A stretch of 64,000 nucleotides of DNA from CAZLBC01 sp964557575 (GTDB taxonomy: Bacteria; Planctomycetota; Phycisphaerae; SM23-33), in assembly GCA_964557575.1 (NCBI GenBank), contig CAZLBC010000010.1, forward strand, positions 1 through 64,000, given 5' to 3'. Below, piece by piece: positions 1 to 9,651 of this stretch; position 1 is the stretch's first letter; each line of letters opens with the position of its first letter. The translations under genes and the position numbers were made by a program. Below the pieces are notes generated by a model. It saw nothing but the letters and a program-made list of their open reading frames with translations. It made no database searches and was not told the DNA's origin.

Positions 1-3000
1 CGAACGTCCCGTCGCCGTTGTCGGTCACCGCCCCGGTCGTGGCGGCCGTGTCGATGCCGATCACGGTCAGGTCGTCCGATGCGTCCGGGTCCGTGTCGTT
101 GGCCGCCACCAGGTCCGGCGTGAGGAGCGCCGTGTCCTCGTCGGTGGTGTAGGCCGGGTCGCCGGGGACAGTGGGGTCGTCTTCGGCGACCGGGGCGTCG
201 TTGACGCCAATCACCGTGATCGTGACCGTGGCCGTGTCGGTCGCCCCGCGGTCGTCGCGAATCGTGTAGGTGAAGCTGTCCGTGACCGTCTCTCCGGCCG
301 CCAGGTCCCCGAAGAGGCCGTTGGGATCGTAGGTGAAGCTGCCGTCGGGGTCGACGGAGACACTGCCGAGCGTGCCGGAATCGTCGTAGGCGGACACGAC
401 AGGGTTCCCTTCAACGACGGCCGCGTAGGACATATTCACCTCGTCGGCGGTCAGTACCGCCGTGTAGAAATGAACGTCGGATATCTGCCCCTCGAAATCA
501 CCGGGGGTGAATCCGACCCGGCACATCGTTCCGTTGACGACTCCCAGGCCGCTGCCGTTGTCGCCGGCCCAGGAATTGATTTGCTGCTGGGTTACCGCTT
601 GTGTATCCAGCAGCACACCGTTGAGATAAAGCGACAAGGTCGCGCCGCCGGCACCGTCGAGATCTATGGTTCCGACGATTTGATTAAACTCCCCGGTGTC
701 CATCAGGCCCGCCACGTCCACCGACGGCCCCTCGGCGGGAGGGCCGACCGCGTCGTTATCGTTGTTGACCAGGAAGTGCAGGATGCTGCCCTGCATCGCG
801 ATGGCTATACCGGTCCAGTCGCCGCCGGTCTCAAAGAGGACGTCGTCATCCGAAAGATCGTCGGGGTTGACCCACAGCTCGAAGGTCGCGTCCCCATCCG
901 TGGGATCGCCGGGGAGTTCGCTCAGGGATTCCATCGTGCCGCCGCCGGCGCCGGTGAAATCGTAGGCGGCGGTAATACCCGGATAGGCACTGCCGGGCGC
1001 AGCGTCCCGGGTGACCGACCCGTCCAGATTCCACACAAAGCCCCCGACGCCGGTACGGTTTTCCCACTGTGCGTTACCGTCGGCATCCCACGCCGCATCG
1101 TATACCAGCGTCGGGGAAGGTTCCGTCAGCGGCACCCGGAAATCGACATCGCTGTCGTTGTCGAGGAGGTTCGGGCTGGTATACGTCACCGGCGTATCCT
1201 CGTCGGCCGGGAACGCGTCGTCCACGGCAACCGGCCCGTCGTTGACGCCCTCGATGATCACCGTCACCGTCGCGGTGGCGCTGCTGTTGCCGTCGGATAC
1301 CGTGTAGGTGAACGTGTCCGTGGCGGACTCCCCGGCCGCGAGCCATTCGAAGTTGCCGTCGGGATCGTAGGTAACGCTGCCGTCGGCGTCGACCGTCACC
1401 AGCCCGCCGTTGCTCCCGTCGGTGTTGCCGGTCACGATGAGGTCGGCCGTGGGAGTATCGACGTCCCGGTCGTTGATCAGGACGCCGGCGGCGTTGAAGT
1501 GGGCATCGACCCGGTCCGCGGTCAGGGAGGTATTGTAGAGGGCGATCTCGTCGAGGACGCCCGTGAAGTAGTCGCCCTGCCCGTGGTCGTCCTGCGAGGC
1601 GTTGTGGTATCGTGTCTGGTCGCGGTAGCCGCCGGCCCCGATATCGCCGATGTGGGTCGACAGGCCGCCGTTGCCGTTGAACTCGGTGACGCCTTCGGCG
1701 ACCTTCACGCCGTTGACGTACAGCGTCGTCGCCGGCTGGTCCCAGACGCCCACCACGTGGTAGGTCCGCCCCGCCTCGACCTGCGCGGCGATGAACGAAT
1801 CGTCGCCGCCGCCGCCTGCATCCCAGATACCGAAGTACAGACGGCCGTCTGAGAGGTAGAGATTCGTCCCGTTACCGGCGCCGCCCTGTTCGTAGAGGAC
1901 CTGGCGGCTCGCCACGTCGTCGGCATTGAACCACAGCTCGAAACTCTTGTTGGAAGACTCGCCGTCATAGGTGTTGATGTCGTCATCGTCGGGCACGGTC
2001 ATGACGTCGTCGATCCCGTCGCCGCGGACCGCGGTATCCCCGCCTGTCGGGGCCAGCGTCGCCGCACCCAGACCGGCGTCCATCCCATTGGTGTACGTCC
2101 CGTCCGGGGTCAGGGCCACCTCGTTGACCGCCGTGGTTCCCAGGGACTCCCCGAGACGCCAGTAGGCGATCGGGTTGTCGGCGAGGACCGCGTCGGCGTA
2201 GTCCTCGCTGGGAACCGAGGGAATGTCGACGTCGGCAACCAGGACCGTGTCCTCGTCGGCGGTGTAGACGTCGTCAACGGCGACGGGTGGCGCGTCCTGG
2301 CCGATCACCGTCAGCGTCACCGTCGCGGTGTCCGTCGCGCCCTGCTCGTCCCGGATGGTGTAGGTGAACGTGTCGGTCGCGGCCTCGCCGTCGGCGAGAC
2401 CCTGGATCACCGGGGCCGCCGTCGGATCGTAACTGAAACTGCCGTCGCCGTTGACCCAGACCGCGGCGCCCAGCGCGCTGGTCGCATCGTGGCCCGAGAC
2501 CATGATCCCCCCGGAGACCGCCATGTGCGCCAACCGGATCTGGTCTGCCGTCAGTGCCGCATCGTAAATCCTGAATCCGGCGATGTCGCCCTCGAACGCG
2601 CCGGGGCTGCCGGAAACGAGACTGAGACTCCCGTTGACCCGCCCCAGGCCGCTGTCGTCGCCGTCGCCCCAGTCCTCGATACCCGCGACCGTCTCGGAAC
2701 CGATGAACCGCCCGTTGAGATAGAGGGACAGGACGGCGTCGCTGCCGGCCTCGTCGAGGTCGATGACGCCCACCACCTGATTGAACTCGCCGGGGCTCAG
2801 CAGGTCGCCGACATCGACGGCGGGCCCCTCGGCGGGGTTCGGGGCCCCGCCGTTGTTGGCGGTGAGGGTCAGGTAACTGCGCCGCAGCGTCAGTGCCATC
2901 CCGTCGCCCGTCCCCCCCGTTTCAAAGAGGACATCCTCGTCGGCAAGGTCGTCCGGGCGGAACCACAGCTCGAAACTCGCGTCCGACTGCGTCAGATCAA

Positions 3001-6000
3001 CACCCCTGATATCCTGCAGGTCATCCATCGTTCCGCCGCCCGTGCCGTCGAACGCGTACGCCGACCCGATCCCCGGGTGCAGGCTGCCCGGAGCGGGGTC
3101 ATGCGCGGCTCCGCTCAGCGCCCAGTAGCGGCTGTCGACATACCCCGTGTTTTCCCAGGTGGCGTTCCCGGGCGTGACATCAGCGTCCGCGTCGTAGTTC
3201 AGCAGCGCCGCCGGACGGACGGCACGGGTCGGGTTGACGACGGCGCGGTGGTAACTATCGGCGACCAGCCCGGCAGTCAGGGCCGACTGGTAGAAGTTGA
3301 AGCCGGCGATCAGGCCCTCGTAGTTGCCGCCGGAGGCCTGCTCCGCCAGACCGTTGTCTTTCATGCCCAGGCCGGCGTTGTCGCCGCCGTCCCATGCGTC
3401 GATGGCCGTCGACGAGGCGTCGGATGCCACGAGGACGCCGTTGATGTACAGGTCGATCCGGTCGGTGCCCGCCGCGTCGATGTCCTTCGCATAGGCGCCG
3501 ACGACGTGGTTGAAACCGCCGGTGTCCACCAGGGCCCCGCCGCCGGCGACCTGCACCTGCACGCCGTCGTCGTCGAGGGTCACGATGACCTCGTTGGCCG
3601 CGCCGTCGTACTCCACGGCCATGCCCGTCCCGCCGCCGCCGGTCTCGAAGAGGATGTCACGGTCGGTATCGGCGTCCGGATCGAACCACAGTTCCCAGCT
3701 CGCCGAGTAATCGGCGTCGCCGGTCAGGTCCCGGAGACCTTTGCTGTTGTCGTTCATGACCGCCCCGCCGGCACCGGTGAAATGATAGGCGTGGGTGATA
3801 CCGGCCGGCGCCAAGCTCCCGGTCGTCAGCCGCGATACGGTCGCGTCGAGCACCCAGTCGTACTGCCAGTCATAGCCGGTACCGCCGGGGGCGTCCTCCC
3901 AGGTACCGTTCCCGTCGTCATCCTGTGCGGCATCGAAAATCAGCGCCGGGCGGGCGGCGTCCAGAGGCACGCGGAAATCGATGTCCTCGTCGTCGACGGT
4001 CTCCGCGCCGTCGAGGTGGTCGAGGACGCCGGGTGCGGGGATCGTCGTCACGAAGTCCTGGTCGGCGGCCCAGGCGTCGTCCCGGGCGATCGGGGCGTCG
4101 TTGATGCCCGTGACGGTAAGGGTCACCGCGGCGGTGTCGGTATGCCCGCTGCCGTCGCGGACGGTCGATATGAACCGCTCGGCCGTCGGCTCGCCCGCCG
4201 CGAGGTCCTCGTATCCGCCGGCGGGGTCGTAGGTAAACGTCCCGCCCGAGGAAGCGTACTCGGTGTAGAACTGGACGTTGCGGAAAAAACTCTGGCCGGC
4301 GGACGACCCGTCGTCGTCGGTGGCGAAGACGAGGCGGTCGAAGTTCCCGGTAAAGTACGCACCGACGGGTATCTTGTAGTGCTTCCACTCGCCCGCCGAG
4401 CCGGCGTAGTCGTAGTAGTCGGTGATCGCGCCGTCGCCGCTCCAGTCGTCGGTGCCGTAGAGCTGAAAATAGTGGGCGTGGGTCAGGTGGTTGTTTTCCT
4501 CGAAGCCGACGGCGTGGATCTCGCCCTCGGCGGCGCTCTTGAAATCGAATTCGAGGTAGGAGTTCTCCTGCACCCGGCAATTGAAGAACGCGGACTTCCA
4601 GGTGTTGCCCTCCAGGTGGAGCGTCGCGCCCCCGTCCTCGACGGCAACCAGCGTCGGGTTCCCGTCCTGGCCGTCAAAGGATCCGATGGTGACCTCGTCG
4701 AAGTTCAGCGCGTGCGGCGTCGCGATTTCGTAGATCCGGAGGTTGCTGAAGTAGCTCTCGGCGTCGGGCGCGCTGACGTCGTGGTCGTTGGCGAAGACGA
4801 GGCGGTCGAAGTTGCCGGTGTAGAAGCGGCCGACCGGAATCGTGTAGTGCTTCCACTCGCCCGCGGCGGCCGCGTAGTCCTCGAATTCGTCGATGGCGTT
4901 CGTGTCTTGGGTCCCGTAGAGCTGGAAGTAGTACCCCTGGGAGAGGTTGTTGTCGTTTTCGAAGCCGATGGCGTGTTCCTCGCCCTCCGTGACACCGAGG
5001 AAATCGAATTCGATGACGGTGTTCGGGGTGACCCGGTAGGCGTAGTCCATCGATTTCCAGGTATTGCCGACCATCCGGAGCGTCGCGCCTTCGTCGGTTA
5101 CTTCCACCAACACGGGGTTTTCGTCCTGGTTGTCGAAGGGATCGAGGTTATCGGCGTCGAACGTGACCTCACGCGGCTGGGCCGGCTCGTAGACCCGGAC
5201 GTTGCGGAACAGGCTCTGCGCCGTCGGCGAACCGACGTCGTGATCGTTCCCGAATACCAGCCGGTCGAAATCGCCCGTGAAGTAATCCCCGACGGTGATC
5301 GTGTAGTGTTTCCACTGCCCGGCCGATCCGGCGTAATCGTAGTAATCCGGCACCGTGCCCCAGTTCTGCGTGCCGTACAACTGGAAACTGGTCCCGGCAT
5401 TGATGCTGTTGTCGTTATCGAACCCGATTGAGTGGACCTCGCCCTCGGCATCGCTGAAGAAATCGAATTCGAGCATGGTGTTTTCGGTTACCCGGCAGGC
5501 GTACGCCAGCGTCTTCCAGGTATTCCCCTCGAGGTGGAGCGTCGCGCCCCCATCCTCGGCGGCCACCAGTGTCGGGTTGGTGTCCTGGTTGTCGTAGGAA
5601 TTGAGGTCGGCGACGTCAAAAATGACATCGGAGCTGTCCAGGTACACGGTCCCTGGCACCCCGAGCGGATCGTCGGGCACCAGTGAGCGCACGGACATCG
5701 TCTCCCCGTGCGGATCGTAGTCGTCGCGAACGATCGTGAGGGTCGGGTCCCTGAATCCCGCCCCCTGGTAGTGGTCGCCGACGTAGACGGCAAGGCCGTA
5801 ATTCGGCTCACCGCCGTTTACCCAGGCGTCCACGATATCGGTGACATCCACCGCGTGCGAACCGGGCGCGGCGAACCGGATGTTCTCCATGACGATATGC
5901 TCGCGGACCTGGCTGCCGGGCCCCACGGTGCCGGGGCTGTCGGTCGCCCAGTTGTACTGGGGCGGAGAACCGGCATCCCACGCCCCGCCGGTGACCTGCG

Positions 6001-8476
6001 CGACGTACAGGGGGACGGCGTTGTCGTCGTTGAGCTGGTCCTGGAAATACAGCTCGAAGACGGCCCGGTCGCCGTCGGCCGGGTCGAACGTGGCGACACC
6101 GGAAAGGTCGTAGTTGAGAAACGCCGAGATGTGCATGGTCAATTGGCTGCCGTCCGGCTCCCGCTCGCGGACGACGATCTCGCCGTCGGTGCCCCCGGGA
6201 TCCGCCGGGGCCTCGGCCGAGACGGTCACGGCATCGTTCGGCTGCAGAACGAGGTAATCCGCGCCCGGCTCGTCGTCGAGCACGTCGAAGGTCACCGCGG
6301 ATTCTTCGGTGGTGACGGGAACGTCGTCGACGGCCACGGGCGGGCCGGCGAGGCGGGCGACCTCGTCGCCGCTCAGGGCGCTGCCGAAGATCGCCACGTC
6401 GTCGAGGTATCCGTCCATGTACTCGTCGCCGTAGGAATTGCCGATGCGCAGTGTCTGGCCGGGCTTCATGAAGCGCGGCGTGCCGGCATAGCCGATGGTT
6501 CGTTTCAGGTCCCCGTCGAGGTACAGGCGGGCCTCCTTGTCCGCGTCGTCGAACACGTAGGTTACCGTGTACCAGGTCCCGGGGGCGAGGTCGCCGCCCC
6601 GGCCGGTGAAACCGGTATCGATGTTCCGGATATCGAGGTTCGTGTTGATCCAGTTGCTGCCGTCGCCGATGTCGGCGTGGATGTCGTCGCCCCGGACCTT
6701 GAGGTCGAAGGTCTGGTCACCGCCGAAGCGCGTGCCGAGTATCCCGTAGGTGCCGGGCTCGGTGTCAAGATTGACGCGGGCCGAGATGGTCAGATCCCCC
6801 GAAATATCGAGCGAGCCGTCGTACCCGACCGCGATGTAATCCCCGCTGCCGTCGAACTCCGCCCCGTGATCGAGCCAGGCGGTGTCGCCGTAGAGCGTGC
6901 CGTCGTTGCCGTTGCCGCTCGAATCGACCGCCGTGGTCCCCGCGCCGTCGTCGAGCGAGAGGTAGAGCGCGGGGCCGCAGACGACCGTGACATTCCCGGT
7001 ATCGACCTGCCCGTCCGCGGCGGTGAGCGTGTACCCGAAGGTGTCGATCCCGACGAACCCCGCGTCGGGGCTGTAGGTGAAGAACCCCGCGTCGTTGCCG
7101 CCGGGGAAGGTCAGCGTGCCGTGTTCCGGCCGGCGGTGGACGCTGACGGTAAAATCGGGGGGATTGACATGCAGCCGGTCGATGTTGGGCGTGCCGCCGC
7201 CGGTGAGCGCGGTAAACCTGACGTCGTTCCGCCCCGCGAGCAGGTCGAGGTCCATCTCGACCGTCGACCAGTTCGCCCACCCGCCGGTCCCCGGCAGGCT
7301 CAGGCTCGCGATCTGCTCGACGCCGCCGACGGACACCGAGACCGGCCGGTCGCCGGACCCGAGGGCATACCGCAGTTCGAGGCGACAGGTGCCCTCGTCC
7401 GGCACCTCGACCGGTATCTCGAACCACTCACCGGTATTGTTGGGCGTATCGACGAAACCGCTGCCGGTATACCCGGCGTGGTTCGTACGGACCGCGGAGC
7501 CGGCCGAATACGTGCCATCCTCGGCCTGGACGCTGTAATATGCCTGTCCCCCGATATTGTCCGCACCGTGGCCGTTGTCGGCCGTCAGGTTGCCGTGGTA
7601 ATCGGTGTCCTGCCGGACAATGATGGTATCGTCGGCGGCAACGGGACCCTCGCCCGATACCGCCCACTGGTTGGTCAGGCCGTACAGGTGCCAGCCGCCA
7701 TCGGTCAACTGCGTAAACGTGACGCTGACTTCACCGGCATCGAGGGGCGTGTATTGATAGTTGATGTAGTAAGGCTGGTTCCAGGTCGAGAATCCGGGCG
7801 GGCTCTGGGTGGCGTCGTCTTCGTGGATCCTGACCTGCTCTTCGATCGTGCCGTCGTTGCCGTTGTCGAACGACAGCCGGTTCTCGCGGTTCCCCGGCGT
7901 TGTGCCCCACGGCCGCACGTAGATCCGCAGGTCGTAGGTCAGTCCCGGGGTGAGGTCGGTCAGGGTCAGTTCGGCCTGGGTACCGTCATTCGGCTGCGCG
8001 TACCACATGTCGCGCAGCAGGTCGTGTATCCCCTGGTCGCCGGCGACGCCCGTATTGTCGTTGCCCCCGTGGTTGTTGGTTGCGCCGCTGAGGGGGACGA
8101 AACTGCCGGCGTTCGAGGCGGCCGTGTCGCCGGCCTGCGGCGCATCGAAATCGTCGCGGGAGCTGTCGGCGGTGAATTGGACGCCGTTGACCAGTGCCCC
8201 CGGCGTCCCGTTGCCGAGGTCGAGGGCGTGGGTGTAGCTGTTCGCGCCGGCAATGCCCGAATCGGCATCGCCGGTGAAGGCGTGGTAGGTGACGCCGGGC
8301 GCCGCGTCGAGAAAGAGACGCGGCTCGAGGGCCTCGGCCTGCGCAGGGATCGGGCGTGAACGGCGGTTTGCGCGTCTGGAACGTGCGGCCAGAAATTCGG
8401 CTGTCCGCTGCCTGCCGAGTATGGATCGATACCACCTGCGGAGCATGTTGACCGCGCGGGAATTGGGATGCAGCAT
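1..8476 (-). CDS. Giant modular LamG/cadherin-like surface protein, C-terminus beyond window
   Basis: One minus-strand frame stays open from 8476 to the left edge (2825 codons, no stop). The ATG at 8476 has a GGAGG Shine-Dalgarno at 8485-8489, 8 nt upstream. Near residue 55 is ALEPRLFLD, like the LEPR-XLL motif at the N-terminus of very large exported proteins. Going downstream I read a CBM6/35-like domain (about 7560-7200, starting YSVQAEDGTYS), a LamG domain (about 7000-6370), a DNRLRE-like segment (about 6250-5660), three tandem modules (5631-4255), and four more LamG domains (about 3870-3270, 3230-2520, 2200-1480, 1130-440). These alternate with cadherin/VCBS-type linkers such as VNDAPVAEDD and VNDGPVAVDD. 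By family this is a secreted or surface adhesin or glycan-binding protein. No catalytic domain is visible in this part; a hydrolase or anchor could lie in the missing C-terminus. Confidence 0.9.
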   Translation of the reverse strand, partial: MLHPNSRAVNMLRRWYRSILGRQRTAEFLAARSRRANRRSRPIPAQAEALEPRLFLDAAPGVTYHAFTGDADSGIAGANSYTHALDLGNGTPGALVNGVQFTADSSRDDFDAPQAGDTAASNAGSFVPLSGATNNHGGNDNTGVAGDQGIHDLLRDMWYAQPNDGTQAELTLTDLTPGLTYDLRIYVRPWGTTPGNRENRLSFDNGNDGTIEEQVRIHEDDATQSPPGFSTWNQPYYINYQYTPLDAGEVSVTFTQLTDGGWHLYGLTNQWAVSGEGPVAADDTIIVRQDTDYHGNLTADNGHGADNIGGQAYYSVQAEDGTYSAGSAVRTNHAGYTGSGFVDTPNNTGEWFEIPVEVPDEGTCRLELRYALGSGDRPVSVSVGGVEQIASLSLPGTGGWANWSTVEMDLDLLAGRNDVRFTALTGGGTPNIDRLHVNPPDFTVSVHRRPEHGTLTFPGGNDAGFFTYSPDAGFVGIDTFGYTLTAADGQVDTGNVTVVCGPALYLSLDDGAGTTAVDSSGNGNDGTLYGDTAWLDHGAEFDGSGDYIAVGYDGSLDISGDLTISARVNLDTEPGTYGILGTRFGGDQTFDLKVRGDDIHADIGDGSNWINTNLDIRNIDTGFTGRGGDLAPGTWYTVTYVFDDADKEARLYLDGDLKRTIGYAGTPRFMKPGQTLRIGNSYGDEYMDGYLDDVAIFGSALSGDEVARLAGPPVAVDDVPVTTEESAVTFDVLDDEPGADYLVLQPNDAVTVSAEAPADPGGTDGEIVVREREPDGSQLTMHISAFLNYDLSGVATFDPADGDRAVFELYFQDQLNDDNAVPLYVAQVTGGAWDAGSPPQYNWATDSPGTVGPGSQVREHIVMENIRFAAPGSHAVDVTDIVDAWVNGGEPNYGLAVYVGDHYQGAGFRDPTLTIVRDDYDPHGETMSVRSLVPDDPLGVPGTVYLDSSDVIFDVADLNSYDNQDTNPTLVAAEDGGATLHLEGNTWKTLAYACRVTENTMLEFDFFSDAEGEVHSIGFDNDNSINAGTSFQLYGTQNWGTVPDYYDYAGSAGQWKHYTITVGDYFTGDFDRLVFGNDHDVGSPTAQSLFRNVRVYEPAQPREVTFDADNLDPFDNQDENPVLVEVTDEGATLRMVGNTWKSMDYAYRVTPNTVIEFDFLGVTEGEEHAIGFENDNNLSQGYYFQLYGTQDTNAIDEFEDYAAAAGEWKHYTIPVGRFYTGNFDRLVFANDHDVSAPDAESYFSNLRIYEIATPHALNFDEVTIGSFDGQDGNPTLVAVEDGGATLHLEGNTWKSAFFNCRVQENSYLEFDFKSAAEGEIHAVGFEENNHLTHAHYFQLYGTDDWSGDGAITDYYDYAGSAGEWKHYKIPVGAYFTGNFDRLVFATDDDGSSAGQSFFRNVQFYTEYASSGGTFTYDPAGGYEDLAAGEPTAERFISTVRDGSGHTDTAAVTLTVTGINDAPIARDDAWAADQDFVTTIPAPGVLDHLDGAETVDDEDIDFRVPLDAARPALIFDAAQDDDGNGTWEDAPGGTGYDWQYDWVLDATVSRLTTGSLAPAGITHAYHFTGAGGAVMNDNSKGLRDLTGDADYSASWELWFDPDADTDRDILFETGGGGTGMAVEYDGAANEVIVTLDDDGVQVQVAGGGALVDTGGFNHVVGAYAKDIDAAGTDRIDLYINGVLVASDASSTAIDAWDGGDNAGLGMKDNGLAEQASGGNYEGLIAGFNFYQSALTAGLVADSYHRAVVNPTRAVRPAALLNYDADADVTPGNATWENTGYVDSRYWALSGAAHDPAPGSLHPGIGSAYAFDGTGGGTMDDLQDIRGVDLTQSDASFELWFRPDDLADEDVLFETGGTGDGMALTLRRSYLTLTANNGGAPNPAEGPAVDVGDLLSPGEFNQVVGVIDLDEAGSDAVLSLYLNGRFIGSETVAGIEDWGDGDDSGLGRVNGSLSLVSGSPGAFEGDIAGFRIYDAALTADQIRLAHMAVSGGIMVSGHDATSALGAAVWVNGDGSFSYDPTAAPVIQGLADGEAATDTFTYTIRDEQGATDTATVTLTVIGQDAPPVAVDDVYTADEDTVLVADVDIPSVPSEDYADAVLADNPIAYWRLGESLGTTAVNEVALTPDGTYTNGMDAGLGAATLAPTGGDTAVRGDGIDDVMTVPDDDDINTYDGESSNKSFELWFNADDVASRQVLYEQGGAGNGTNLYLSDGRLYFGIWDAGGGGDDSFIAAQVEAGRTYHVVGVWDQPATTLYVNGVKVAEGVTEFNGNGGLSTHIGDIGAGGYRDQTRYHNASQDDHGQGDYFTGVLDEIALYNTSLTADRVDAHFNAAGVLINDRDVDTPTADLIVTGNTDGSNGGLVTVDADGSVTYDPDGNFEWLAAGESATDTFTYTVSDGNSSATATVTVIIEGVNDGPVAVDDAFPADEDTPVTYTSPNLLDNDSDVDFRVPLTEPSPTLVYDAAWDADGNAQWENRTGVGGFVWNLDGSVTRDAAPGSAYPGITAAYDFTGAGGGTMESLSELPGDPTDGDATFELWVNPDDLSDDDVLFETGGDWTGIAIAMQGSILHFLVNNDNDAVGPPAEGPSVDVAGLMDTGEFNQIVGTIDLDGAGGATLSLYLNGVLLDTQAVTQQQINSWAGDNGSGLGVVNGTMCRVGFTPGDFEGQISDVHFYTAVLTADEVNMSYAAVVEGNPVVSAYDDSGTLGSVSVDPDGSFTYDPNGLFGDLAAGETVTDSFTYTIRDDRGATDTATVTITVIGVNDAPVAEDDPTVPGDPAYTTDEDTALLTPDLVAANDTDPDASDDLTVIGIDTAATTGAVTDNGDGTF
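4255..5631 (-). repeat. Three tandem ~155-aa modules inside the giant protein
   Basis: Three consecutive segments (about 5631-5172, 5171-4701 and 4700-4255) translate to copies of one module. Shared landmarks are DNQD near the start, GGATLHLEGNTWK or a close variant, EFDF, then GFxxDN, FQLYGT, EWKHYTI or QWKHYTI, F-TG-FDRLVF-ND-D and a closing FRNVR-Y. The conserved Trp, Asp and Asn pattern and predicted beta-rich composition suggest a carbohydrate-binding jelly-roll. I cannot assign a named CBM family. Confidence 0.75.
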
Positions 8477-9027
8477 CTGTCTATCCTCCAGGGGATTCTG
8501 TCGTATGTATCTGTTTACAAATGGAATCGGTTACGCGTTCGCGAGGACTAAAATATTTAACCCCGCAAAGCGACAGTAGCGCCGGTTTCCATGTTTATCG
8601 ATATGGGTAAAAAACGGCTCGCGCGAAAAGTATTCTATCATTAAGTATACCCTCCGTATTGCAGCACGCAAGTCTTTAATTTTACAGTGAGTAACAACAA
8701 ATAGCCGTGTATACTTCCACCCACGCGCGGAAACCCGCCGTATGACAGGTGCATCGAAGAGCCGGCCTCCGGAGTTGCTATTGCTTCCTCCAGCAGCGTT
8801 TGCACACTGCTTACAATTATAGGCTACTTTCACCGATAAAATCCACCCAACGCAAGTATTAATCCCCCGTGACAGCGAAAAGTTTTGACCCCGAACGCGC
8901 CGCGGGCCTATAATCGCCCCGCCTTCTAAGGCCGGGCCCGGGCGCGGCCGCGCGGCGGGACCGCGCGGAAACGAACCGCGGAGAATGCGGGCGCCGACAA
9001 CGCGTCAGGGGGGAACAGGAGACCGAC
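8477..9027. other. Divergent intergenic region, giant protein / DUF1097 gene
   Basis: About 550 bases between two outward-facing genes. It is AT-richer than its surroundings and holds the Shine-Dalgarno of the giant gene (8485-8489) and that of the downstream plus-strand gene (AGGAG at 9017-9021). Promoters for both genes must lie here, but I see no convincing -35/-10 pair. A 100-codon minus-strand frame (8833-8531) has no ribosome site or protein-like composition, and I do not call it a gene. Confidence 0.5.
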
Positions 9028-9600
9028 ATGAGTTTCAAGCAGTTCTTTCCGATCCCGGTCATCATCGCCGTCCAGGCGTTCACGATGATGCTCCTCGACC
9101 TCTTCTTCAGGAACGTCGTGGACATCACGTTCATGCAGACCTGGATCGCGTTCCAGGCGTGGGCGATGTACTTCATGGCCGGCTGCACGGTCAAGAACGG
9201 CGCCAGGGTCATGCTCGGGTACGCCGGCGGCATCGCGGCCTCCATCGCGATCATCGAACTGGGCATGGGGCCCTTCGCCGGCCTCGGCGACCTCGCGGTA
9301 CCCGTGGCCGTCCTCCTGGTCGTGGTCCCCGTAATCTGCGCCGAGCGGGTCCCGATGCTCAATTTCGTGCCGGCCTGGTTTGTCGGGGCCGGCGTCTTCT
9401 TCGCGATCACGATGCTCCCCGGGGCCGATGAGCGGAGCCACGCCGACGCGGCCGTTATGGAAATCGCCTCGTGCCTGTGGGGCCTGGTCTACGGGTGGGT
9501 GACCGTCCTGCTTCGCGGGAAGTACGAGGCCATGCTCAAAACGGGCAACGGCGAGCAGCCGGCCGAACAGCCCGCCGCCGAAACGGGCGACGCGCAGTAA
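9028..9600 (+). CDS. DUF1097 family membrane protein
   Basis: 190 aa. ATG preceded by AGGAG (9017-9021). About five hydrophobic segments (roughly residues 7-25, 35-52, 56-75, 85-103, 112-130), followed by a short polar tail rich in Glu, Gln and Ala. The PVIIAVQAFTM start and overall pattern match DUF1097 inner-membrane proteins, whose function is not established. It faces away from the giant surface-protein gene and towards the SGNH hydrolase gene, so it probably forms its own transcript. Confidence 0.75.
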   Translation: MSFKQFFPIPVIIAVQAFTMMLLDLFFRNVVDITFMQTWIAFQAWAMYFMAGCTVKNGARVMLGYAGGIAASIAIIELGMGPFAGLGDLAVPVAVLLVVVPVICAERVPMLNFVPAWFVGAGVFFAITMLPGADERSHADAAVMEIASCLWGLVYGWVTVLLRGKYEAMLKTGNGEQPAEQPAAETGDAQ

Positions 9601-9651
9601 ACCGACGGGCGAAAAGGACGTGGTGGGAACACCGGCGACGGCGACCGGCCG

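Noticed and set aside
470..8359. Plus-strand frames of 460, 980 and 883 codons opposite the giant protein (470-1852, 2489-5431, 5708-8359)
   Set aside because: They are mirror frames caused by GC-rich third codon positions. The minus strand has one continuous frame with a ribosome site and clear LamG and cadherin motifs; the plus frames have no recognisable motifs or ribosome sites.
8531..8833. 100-codon minus-strand frame upstream of the giant gene
   Set aside because: No ribosome site, unusual Cys/Arg-rich composition and AT-rich promoter context.
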